Shown here one piece after another: positions 1 through 6,184 of a stretch of 11,457 bases of DNA (position 1 is the stretch's first letter; each line of letters starts with the position of its first letter). Made by a program: the position numbers and the translations under genes. The notes below the pieces were generated by a model that saw nothing but the letters and a program-made list of their open reading frames with translations, did no database searches and was not told where the DNA came from. This DNA is from Gemmataceae bacterium (GTDB lineage: Bacteria; Planctomycetota; Planctomycetia; Gemmatales; Gemmataceae): the NCBI GenBank assembly GCA_017853285.1, contig JAFMJU010000068.1, positions 1 through 11,457 on the forward strand, read 5' to 3'.

Positions 1-1373
1 CTGTAATCTTTCTGGGTCCAGCGGTCGAACGGGTGTTTGTGGCATTGGGCGCACTCCAGCCTTACCCCCAGGAAGGCCGCTGCGACCTTTTCGCCCCATT
101 GCTCGACTGGGACCTGTTGTTGCCTGCGCCAGAAAAGGTCGAGGGTCTTCCGGTTCGCGTAATCACCCCCGAAACCTTTTTCGAGTTGCTCGTCCAACCT
201 TTTGGCCTGCTCCAGATAGGTTTGGGCATCCATTTGCTCTCGGCTGGTGGCGCAAAGGATATCGTGGACCAATTCGTAGTAGGGTTGATTCCGTTCAAAA
301 CGCTTTCGCAGCCAGTCATGCCACATCTGGCTGCGTCGCGCCTTGAGGTTTTGGGGTTGCTCGATGGTGTCGGTATTGTTGCCCGTGATGTCGGAAAACC
401 GGGTGGCCCACAGGGCGGCATGCATCGGGTGTTCCAGCAGCTCATCGATTTTCCTGGACCTTTTGTCCGGGCTTGGATCCTCGAGGAAGGCCCGAACCTC
501 GGCTGAGGAAGGAAGGTTGCCGATGGTGTCCAATGTGAGGCGGCGAAGAAATTCTCCGTCCGCGCAGGGCCCTGACGGGATGAGATTCAGGCGGCGAAGT
601 TTGGAATTGATGGCGGTGTCGATACCACCGTTCTCCAATGCATTCTCCGGGTAAATGGCACCTTTTGGTAGATTCGCCTGTGCCAGAACCCGGACCGGGG
701 CAACCTGGCCGCGGTAACTTCCAACAAAAAGCGTTTCGCCTGGTTTAAGGGCAGAAATATTACCCGGTCCATCGAGGCGCGCGACGGCATCGTCCAGCAG
801 GCGCAGTTCGCTAAAGGATGTGACATCCTCGGTTTCAAGGCCCTTTTGGGTTTCAAAGGTAGCCAACACCTTGAAGGTCTGCCGTCCCGCCCCGGCCGCA
901 AAAAAGATTTCGGGGGGATCAACTTTCAGGGAAACCACGTTGCCGCTTCCAGGGGTGTGCTTGGCCCCTTCAGCTATCCACTGGCGCAGGATCTGGTATT
1001 CCCGTGATTGCCGGTCAAATCTCCGCCCACCCCCATGCTCCATTTGGCCGGTTGCCTTCAGAAGGAGCAGGCTGTCATCGGGTTGCAGCAGGTTGATACG
1101 GCGGCCTTGCGAATCCCTCACAATGGCCTTTGCGTCCATGGACGGGTCGTAGCCAAAAAGGCTGATACGGAAATTGCCTTTCCCCTGAAAGGATCCATGG
1201 CAGCTTCCCAAGCTGCAACCAGACCGCCCCAAAATTCCCATGACATGGCGTTCAAAATCAACTTGGGCGCCATCTGAATCAGTCGGACGAATGGTTTGAG
1301 CGGATTCGCCGAGGCTTACCCGGTTCAGTAAACAACAGGCGGCAATCAGCAATGAGATGCGTGGAGCATTCAT
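1..1373 (-). CDS. DUF1549-type planctomycete cytochrome-like surface protein, partial (C-terminus beyond left edge)
   Basis: The frame is open from an ATG at 1373 to the left edge (457 codons seen, no stop), so the C-terminal part is missing. Residues 1-22 resemble a short signal peptide (hydrophobic ISLLIAACCLL). Residues 49-60 carry GCSLGSCHG, a C53-x4-C58-H59 motif typical of the N-terminus of these proteins, followed by ISLFGYDP. Residues about 147-231 look like a bacterial Ig-like domain. From about 236 the DUF1549 region begins (FLRRLTLDTIGNLPSSAEV), and residues 441-449 are CAQCHKHPF, a CxxCH haem-type site. Family members usually run to 700 or more residues with a DUF1553 domain, so about half is probably off-window. 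The family's role is unsettled; an exported, possibly haem-binding function is inferred. GAGGA lies 9 bases before the ATG. The gene diverges from the sugar-enzyme block. Confidence 0.9.
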   Translation of the reverse strand, partial: MNAPRISLLIAACCLLNRVSLGESAQTIRPTDSDGAQVDFERHVMGILGRSGCSLGSCHGSFQGKGNFRISLFGYDPSMDAKAIVRDSQGRRINLLQPDDSLLLLKATGQMEHGGGRRFDRQSREYQILRQWIAEGAKHTPGSGNVVSLKVDPPEIFFAAGAGRQTFKVLATFETQKGLETEDVTSFSELRLLDDAVARLDGPGNISALKPGETLFVGSYRGQVAPVRVLAQANLPKGAIYPENALENGGIDTAINSKLRRLNLIPSGPCADGEFLRRLTLDTIGNLPSSAEVRAFLEDPSPDKRSRKIDELLEHPMHAALWATRFSDITGNNTDTIEQPQNLKARRSQMWHDWLRKRFERNQPYYELVHDILCATSREQMDAQTYLEQAKRLDEQLEKGFGGDYANRKTLDLFWRRQQQVPVEQWGEKVAAAFLGVRLECAQCHKHPFDRWTQKDY

Positions 1374-1482
1374 GCAAAGCAATCCTCGCAGTATTCTTGG
1401 TGCCACTGACGCTATGCCTGTCTGTCCTTAATAAATTACCAGATTAACCTCATTATTTTCGTTCAGAAATTAAAATAAAGAT

Positions 1483-1500
1483 AAATAATTCGAATTATTT
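1483..1500. repeat. Perfect 18-bp palindrome AAATAATTCGAATTATTT
   Basis: The two 9-base halves AAATAATTC and GAATTATTT are exact reverse complements with no spacer. The site sits in the A+T-rich stretch between two divergent genes, where an operator for a dimeric regulator would be expected. The operator role is inference. In a stretch this A+T-rich, palindromes arise more easily by chance, although the central TTCGAA gives some specificity. Confidence 0.5.
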
Positions 1501-1592
1501 GATGGGGCCGCCAAGGATTTAGGCTTGTTAATATAATAATATATAAAATAATATTAATTGCATTGCTATGTTCAATCTTTGCCTTTGGCCTT

Positions 1593-1614
1593 TGCCGGTA
1601 ATGGCATTTTTTTT
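1593..1614 (+). terminator. Short hairpin followed by eight Ts in the rfbB leader (possible attenuator)
   Basis: TGCC (1593-1596) and GGCA (1603-1606) can pair around the loop GGTAAT, directly followed by T8 (1607-1614). The stem is only 4 bp, weak for an intrinsic terminator. It lies between the likely promoter region and the rfbB start, so if active it would act as a leader attenuator. The tandem GCCTTTG copies at 1581-1594 just upstream could offer alternative pairings. Confidence 0.25.
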
Positions 1615-1658
1615 AGGCTACTCAGCCCAACTACCTTTGTTCCGTGTTTTTAAAGGCC

Positions 1659-1663
1659 GGGAG
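1659..1663 (+). promoter_or_regulatory. Ribosome binding site deciding the rfbB start
   Basis: GGGAG lies 7 bases before the GTG at 1671. The other in-frame GTG, at 1644, has no comparable site and would add nine residues before the N-terminal NAD-binding strand. This favours the start at 1671. Confidence 0.7.
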
Positions 1664-1670
1664 ACTGTTT

Positions 1671-2690
1671 GTGACCAACCTTTTGGTGACCGGCGGATGT
1701 GGTTTCATTGGCAGCAACTATGTGCGAATGGTTCTTGAGCGCGAACCCGAAACTCGGGTGATCAACCTCGATGCGCTAACCTACGCTGGCAATCCAGCCA
1801 ATTTGAAAGACTGCGAAACCAATCCCCATTACCGGATGGTGGTGGGGGACATAGCAGACCGTTCCGCCGTGGAAAAAGTGTTCGCTGAGAATAAGCCCGA
1901 CGAGGTGGTCCATTTCGCCGCGGAAAGTCATGTCGACCGCAGCATTTTGGACAGCTCCCCATTCATCCGAACCAATGTCCAAGGGACCCAGGTTCTGCTG
2001 GATGTCAGCCGGGCATGCGGTGTCAAACGATATGTCCAAGTCAGCACTGACGAGGTGTACGGCAGCCTGGGCGACACCGGTTTTTTCACCGAAGAGACCC
2101 CTTTGGCTCCCAACAGTCCCTACGCGGCCAGCAAGGCGGCATCAGACCTTCTCGTTCGGGCCTATGTACACACCCACAAATTTCCGGCCATCATCACCCG
2201 GTGTTCCAACAACTACGGGCCTTACCAGTTTCCAGAGAAGCTGATCCCGCTGTTTATCAGCAATCTTCAGGCGGATCAGCCGGTGCCGGTGTATGGCGAC
2301 GGCATGCAGGTCCGCGACTGGATCCATGTGCTGGACCATTGTCGGGGTATCCATGCCGCCTTGCGTGGTGGGAAGCCCGGAGGCGTTTACAACTTCGGGG
2401 GCAGATGCGAGAAGGCAAACATCGACCTCACAAAAACCCTCCTGGGGCTTTTGGGCAAGCCGGAATCACTGATCCGGTATGTGGCCGACCGGCCCGGCCA
2501 CGACCGGCGCTACGCCATCGATTGCGACTACGCCGAACGGGAGTTGGGGTGGCGTCCCGCCACCCGTTTCGAGGAAGGTCTTCGGGCAACGGTGGAATGG
2601 TATCGACAGAATCGTGCCTGGGTGGAGGAGATCAAAAGCGGAGCCTACCGCCAGTATTACCAGGCCCAATACGGCCACCGTGGCCTTTGA
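1671..2690 (+). CDS. rfbB: dTDP-glucose 4,6-dehydratase (RmlB/RfbB)
   Basis: A cytoplasmic short-chain dehydrogenase/reductase (SDR) of 339 residues, close to the usual RmlB length. It converts dTDP-glucose to dTDP-4-keto-6-deoxyglucose with bound NAD+. The N-terminus is TNLLVTGGCGFIGSNY, with the Rossmann glycines at about 8-14. The RmlB catalytic signature STDEVYG gives T126, D127 and E128, and SPYAASK gives Y151 and K155. The C-terminal half contains NNYGPYQFPEKLIPLFI and ADRPGHDRRYAID, both characteristic of RmlB. The GTG start at 1671 is chosen for its GGGAG site and the compact N-terminus; a GTG at 1644 is the alternative. It is the first gene of the sugar block. No rmlA, rmlC or rmlD is in the window, so the final dTDP sugar cannot be told from here. 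Confidence 0.95.
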   Translation: MTNLLVTGGCGFIGSNYVRMVLEREPETRVINLDALTYAGNPANLKDCETNPHYRMVVGDIADRSAVEKVFAENKPDEVVHFAAESHVDRSILDSSPFIRTNVQGTQVLLDVSRACGVKRYVQVSTDEVYGSLGDTGFFTEETPLAPNSPYAASKAASDLLVRAYVHTHKFPAIITRCSNNYGPYQFPEKLIPLFISNLQADQPVPVYGDGMQVRDWIHVLDHCRGIHAALRGGKPGGVYNFGGRCEKANIDLTKTLLGLLGKPESLIRYVADRPGHDRRYAIDCDYAERELGWRPATRFEEGLRATVEWYRQNRAWVEEIKSGAYRQYYQAQYGHRGL

Positions 2691-2695
2691 GAAAA

Positions 2696-2723
2696 CGGAC
2701 CCGCGCGGGTTCGCCTTTTGTTT
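2696..2723 (+). terminator. GC hairpin plus T-rich tract after rfbB, possible partial terminator
   Basis: CGGACCC (2696-2702) can pair with GGGTTCG (2707-2713) around a GCGC tetraloop, with one G-U pair. The T-rich TTTTGTTT (2716-2723) follows. It begins 6 bases after the rfbB stop and ends about 40 bases before gmd. The arrangement resembles an intrinsic terminator, but the T run is interrupted. It may only reduce read-through into gmd. Confidence 0.4.
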
Positions 2724-2764
2724 GAGCTAGGTTGTCACGAAGGATTTGGGGAAGGGAATTCACA

Positions 2765-3733
2765 ATGCCCAGCGCTTTGATCACTGGAATCACTGGCCAA
2801 GATGGCAGCTTCTTGGCCGAGTTGCTTTTGGAAAAGGGTTACACGGTCCACGGAGTTGTCCGTCGGTCCAGCACGGAAAATTTCGAGCGGATCCAACATC
2901 TGCGCGACAAGATCCACCTCCATCAGGCCGACCTGCTGGACCAGCTTTCGATCATCGATGTGATCAAGAACACCAAACCCTCTGAAGTTTACAACCTGGC
3001 GGCCCAATCCTTTGTGCCCACCTCGTGGAACCAGCCTGTTTTGACCGGTGAATTCACCGCCCTGGGTGTGACCCGAGTTCTGGAAGCGATCCGGCTTCTG
3101 GACCCCAAGGGCATCAAGTTTTACCAGGCCAGCTCCTCGGAGATGTTCGGCAAGGTGCAGGAGGTGCCACAAAAGGAAAGCACGCCCCTTTACCCCCGTT
3201 CTCCTTATGGTGTCGCGAAGGTCTACGGACACTGGATCACCATCAACTACCGCGAAAGCTTCGACATGTTCGCCTGCTCGGGCATCCTTTTTAACCATGA
3301 GTCGGAGCGCCGGGGAAAAGAATTCGTCACCCGCAAGGTCACCGACGGTGTTGCCCGAATCAAGTTGGGCAAGCAAAAGGTGCTAAAGCTTGGAAACCTC
3401 GACGCCAGGCGCGACTGGGGCTTCGCGGGCGATTATGTCGAAGCGATGTGGCTGATGCTGCAGCAGGACAAACCGGATGATTTTGTGGTCGCCACCGGCC
3501 AGACCTGGGAAGTGCGCGAGCTCGTACGGCTGGCCTTCGAACGGGTCGGGCTTGATTACACCAAGTATGTGGAGCTGGACCCCGCCTTCCTCCGTCCCGC
3601 CGAGGTGGACCTGTTGGTGGGTGATCCCTCCAAAGCCGCCAAGAAGCTGGGCTGGAAACCCAAGCTCAGCTTCGAGCAACTGGTTCACCGGATGGTGGAT
3701 GCCGACATGGAGCGGATCAAAAAGGAAGGCTGA
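2765..3733 (+). CDS. gmd: GDP-mannose 4,6-dehydratase (Gmd)
   Basis: A 322-residue SDR enzyme, within the range of bacterial Gmd proteins, that converts GDP-D-mannose to GDP-4-keto-6-deoxy-D-mannose. TGITGQDGSFLAELLLEKGY at the N-terminus is the Gmd hallmark and carries the dinucleotide-binding glycines (8-14). QASSSEMFG holds the catalytic S124 (Thr in many homologues) and E126, and SPYGVAK holds Y148 and K152. NHESERRGKEFVTRKVTDG (about 177-195) matches the conserved NHES-RRG segment, with E in place of the common P. LRPAEVDLLVGDPSKAAKKLGW is the typical C-terminal segment. The ATG at 2765 is preceded by AAGGG with 8 bases of spacing; an upstream in-frame TTG at 2732 is unlikely. The next gene encodes the reductase expected to use its product. 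Confidence 0.96.
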   Translation: MPSALITGITGQDGSFLAELLLEKGYTVHGVVRRSSTENFERIQHLRDKIHLHQADLLDQLSIIDVIKNTKPSEVYNLAAQSFVPTSWNQPVLTGEFTALGVTRVLEAIRLLDPKGIKFYQASSSEMFGKVQEVPQKESTPLYPRSPYGVAKVYGHWITINYRESFDMFACSGILFNHESERRGKEFVTRKVTDGVARIKLGKQKVLKLGNLDARRDWGFAGDYVEAMWLMLQQDKPDDFVVATGQTWEVRELVRLAFERVGLDYTKYVELDPAFLRPAEVDLLVGDPSKAAKKLGWKPKLSFEQLVHRMVDADMERIKKEG

Positions 3734-3779
3734 TTTACACGAGATGGATTTGAAAATCCCGCGGTTTTAAGGGAGTGGG

Positions 3780-4733
3780 ATGCGCGTTTTGGTCACTGGT
3801 GCCACCGGTTTTGTCGGTGGATGGATGGTTGAGCGGCTGCTGGCCCAATCGGGCTGGCGGCCGTTTGGCATAGGCCGACGAAACGACTGGCCGGAAGATT
3901 TGGCTCACCTTCGGCATGTCCCGTTGGCGGCGATTGACTGGGATGATCCGGAGACCATCGCAAGCCAGATTCGCGCGTTCGGGCCCGACGCCATCATCCA
4001 TCTGGCTGGATACGCCAGCGCCGGCAAGTCTTTCCGCGAACCGGAAGCGGCCTGGTGGGGCAATTTCTCGGTGACCCGATCCCTCTTCTTGGCGATCGAG
4101 TCGAGCGGTCTCCGTCCCCGGATTCTCCATGTCGGTACCGGGTTGGTGTACGCTCCGCCGGAAGGGGAGGCCCTCCTGGATGAATGCGCCCCGCTGGGGC
4201 CGGCAAGTCCCTACGCTGCCAGCAAGTTGGCCGGGGATTTTCTGGCACGCCGGGAAGGGAAACGCCTTGGGCTCGAGGTGGTGGTCGCCCGCCCGCTCAA
4301 CCACATCGGACCCCGGCAAGATCCCCAGTTCGCGCTGGCCAGTTTCGCCAGGCAAATAGCACGCATGGAAAAAGGCCTTCAGCCCCCCGTCCTTGAAACG
4401 GGGAACCTGTCTCCGGCGCGTGACCTTTCCGATGTGCGGGATATTGTCGAGGGATATTACCTTCTAATTCAAAATGGGCGCCCAAATGGGGTCTACAATC
4501 TCGGGTCTGGGCATGCCCTGCGGATGGGGGATGTACTGAATCATCTCCTCCACCATGCCAAGGTGAAGGTGGACCTGGTGACTCGTGGAGACCTGCTTCG
4601 ACCGGGCGAACCGGAGGTTTTCCGGGCTGACACAACCAAATTGCGTGGGGATACCAAGTGGTCTCCCCGTTACAGTCTTGAGGAAACCCTCTCGGATTTG
4701 CTTGCCTGGTGCCGGGAAACGGTTGCCGGATAA
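3780..4733 (+). CDS. rmd: GDP-4-keto-6-deoxy-D-mannose reductase-like NAD-dependent epimerase/dehydratase (Rmd-like)
   Basis: A 317-residue extended SDR protein. GATGFVGGW (7-15) is the NAD(P)-binding loop, HVGTGLVY (117-124) sits at the catalytic Ser/Thr strand, and SPYAASK supplies Y145 and K149. RPLNHIGPRQ (171-180), the following FARQIARME, and GNLSPARDLSDVRDIVEGY (208-226) closely follow the Rmd/GDP-6-deoxy-D-lyxo-hexos-4-ulose reductase pattern. Adjacency to gmd supports reduction of the Gmd product to GDP-D-rhamnose. GDP-fucose synthase is less likely because its characteristic motifs and 3,5-epimerase features are not apparent. The ATG at 3780 has GGGAG 4 bases upstream. The gap to gmd is 46 bases without a terminator, so co-transcription is likely. 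Exact product stereochemistry remains inferred. Confidence 0.85.
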   Translation: MRVLVTGATGFVGGWMVERLLAQSGWRPFGIGRRNDWPEDLAHLRHVPLAAIDWDDPETIASQIRAFGPDAIIHLAGYASAGKSFREPEAAWWGNFSVTRSLFLAIESSGLRPRILHVGTGLVYAPPEGEALLDECAPLGPASPYAASKLAGDFLARREGKRLGLEVVVARPLNHIGPRQDPQFALASFARQIARMEKGLQPPVLETGNLSPARDLSDVRDIVEGYYLLIQNGRPNGVYNLGSGHALRMGDVLNHLLHHAKVKVDLVTRGDLLRPGEPEVFRADTTKLRGDTKWSPRYSLEETLSDLLAWCRETVAG

Positions 4734-4804
4734 CCAACTTTCAAGGCCACTGATTTTGGTTGTTAAAAAGAGTGCAGTGATTTCACTTTGCTGGATATAG
4801 AAAA

Positions 4805-6118
4805 ATGAAAATTGCTATCTTGGGAACTGGTTATGTTGGGCTGGTCACCGGAACCTGCCTGGCGGATTGCGGCAATGAGGTGACCTGCATCGACAAGGAT
4901 GCCGCCAAGGTTTTGGGACTTCAGCAAGGCCGAATTCCCATTTACGAACCGGGTTTGGAGGAATTGGTCGAACGCAGTTCCCGGGAAGGCCGTTTGCGGT
5001 TCACCACCGAATTGGCCGAGGGATTGCGGGGAGCCAGGGTGGTGTTCATCTGTGTGGGAACACCCCAGTCGGAATCCGGGGCGGCCGATTTGTCCACGGT
5101 ATTCGCGGTGGCGGAGGCCATCGCCAAGGTGGCGGAAGATCCAAAACTGGTTGTGGTTAAAAGCACCGTCCCCGTTGGCACAAACGCCAAGGTTTTGGAA
5201 ATCCTATCCAAAGCTAATATCGTCCATAAAGCAGCCAGCAATCCCGAGTTCCTCAAGGAAGGTGCCGCGATCGAGGATTGCACCAAGCCGGACAGGGTGG
5301 TGGTGGGGGTGCGGGATCAAGAATCAGCTGAACTGCTCCGGGAGCTCTACGCCCCGTTCTTGCGCACGGAGCGACCGTTCCTGGTCATGTCGCCCGAAAG
5401 CGCCGAGATGACCAAATATGTGGCCAACGCCATGCTTGCCACCAAGATCAGTTTCATCAATGAGATGGCCAACCTTTGTGAGCGCACCCATGCCGACATC
5501 AATGATGTCCGCCGGGGTATTGGCCATGACGTGCGGATCGGCTTCCAGTTCCTGTTTCCAGGGGCGGGTTACGGTGGAAGTTGCTTCCCCAAGGACATCC
5601 GCGCGGTGATCAGCATGGCCGCGGAAAAGGGGATGGAGTCGCGCATCCTTCAATCCGTCGATGCGGTGAACGAGGCGCAAAAGTCGCGCCTTTTCGAAAA
5701 AATCAAAACGCATTACGGTGAAAAATTGGGGGGCAAAACCTTCGCCATTTGGGGACTGGCTTTCAAGCCGCGCACGGATGACATTCGCGAGGCGCCTTCA
5801 TTGGTGCTGATCAACGAACTGCTACGGAGTGGAGCCAAATGCCGGGTCCATGATCCTGAGGCCATGGACAATGTCCGTTCTCAGCTAGGTGACCGCATCG
5901 AATACCTGGATCGGCCCATGGACGCCGTGAAAGGGGCGGATGCCTTGGTGATAGTCACCGAGTGGCAGGAGTTTAGATCCCCTGATTTCGCGACCCTGGC
6001 TTCTACCCTTCGGGACAAGGTGGTTTTTGATGGGCGCAACCTGTACGAGCCAAAGGCACCGGCGGCGTACGGGCTTACCTACCATTCGATTGGGCGTGCC
6101 ACCACAGGGCCCCGCTGA
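4805..6118 (+). CDS. ugd: UDP-glucose 6-dehydrogenase (Ugd)
   Basis: A 437-residue enzyme of normal bacterial Ugd length that oxidises UDP-glucose twice, with NAD+, to UDP-glucuronate. MKIAILGTGYVGLVTGTCLA is the N-terminal Rossmann motif, with D30 at the end of beta-2 for NAD+ preference. CVGTPQSE (83-90), KSTVPVGT (119-126) and NPEFLKEG (146-153) are family blocks. EMTKYVANAM contains the catalytic-region K204, and GAGYGGSCFPKD contains the nucleophile C260 and D264. GLAFKPRTDDIREAPS (317-332) begins the C-terminal UDP-binding domain. The ATG follows a weak ribosome site (only GGA about 9 bases upstream) after a 71-base gap, so translation may be modest or the gene may have its own promoter. 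UDP-mannose/UDP-GlcNAc dehydrogenases are related alternatives, but the sequence reads best as Ugd. Confidence 0.94.
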   Translation: MKIAILGTGYVGLVTGTCLADCGNEVTCIDKDAAKVLGLQQGRIPIYEPGLEELVERSSREGRLRFTTELAEGLRGARVVFICVGTPQSESGAADLSTVFAVAEAIAKVAEDPKLVVVKSTVPVGTNAKVLEILSKANIVHKAASNPEFLKEGAAIEDCTKPDRVVVGVRDQESAELLRELYAPFLRTERPFLVMSPESAEMTKYVANAMLATKISFINEMANLCERTHADINDVRRGIGHDVRIGFQFLFPGAGYGGSCFPKDIRAVISMAAEKGMESRILQSVDAVNEAQKSRLFEKIKTHYGEKLGGKTFAIWGLAFKPRTDDIREAPSLVLINELLRSGAKCRVHDPEAMDNVRSQLGDRIEYLDRPMDAVKGADALVIVTEWQEFRSPDFATLASTLRDKVVFDGRNLYEPKAPAAYGLTYHSIGRATTGPR

Positions 6119-6184
6119 CAGAAATGTCCGGGTAGTGCGATCCGGCCATATGAGCGCGATTCCCAGGAGCTTGCTGGCAGAACA

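Larger units (their letters stand above)
1374..1670. promoter_or_regulatory. Divergent intergenic region, strongly A+T-rich, probable promoters for both sides
   Basis: This gap of about 300 bases separates the divergent DUF1549 gene and rfbB. I see no convincing coding sequence. By hand count, 1441-1560 is about 23% G+C, in sharp contrast with the genes around it. It contains a perfect TATAAT at 1532-1537 without a good -35. An alternative pair is TTGTTA (1525-1530) and TAATAT (1549-1554) with an 18-base spacer. It also holds the inverted repeat TTAATAT/ATATTAA (1528-1534 and 1551-1557), an 18-bp palindrome and a T8 hairpin listed separately. Promoter activity is inferred from composition and gene orientation; no single promoter can be fixed by eye. 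Confidence 0.55.

Noticed and set aside
1391..1408. Possible sigma-54 promoter on the minus strand (TGGCAC followed by TGC) before the DUF1549 gene
   Set aside because: The distance between the GG and GC elements is about 13 bases instead of the required 10, and the -12 element is not TTGC.
2735..3376. Long reverse-strand open frame (213 codons) opposite gmd
   Set aside because: It lies entirely antisense to a clear Gmd coding sequence, its translation has no recognisable domain, and it follows from the codon bias of a G+C-rich gene.
3735..4355. Reverse-strand open frame (206 codons) opposite the Rmd-like gene
   Set aside because: Low-complexity Pro/Arg/Gly-rich translation with no motif; the plus-strand SDR protein explains the sequence.
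4734..4804. AACCAA/TTGGTT and AGTG/CACT inverted repeats before ugd as a terminator or promoter
   Set aside because: The stems are 4-6 bp with long or weak loops, and the candidate -35 (TTGTTA) and -10 (TATAGA) are about 30 bases apart.
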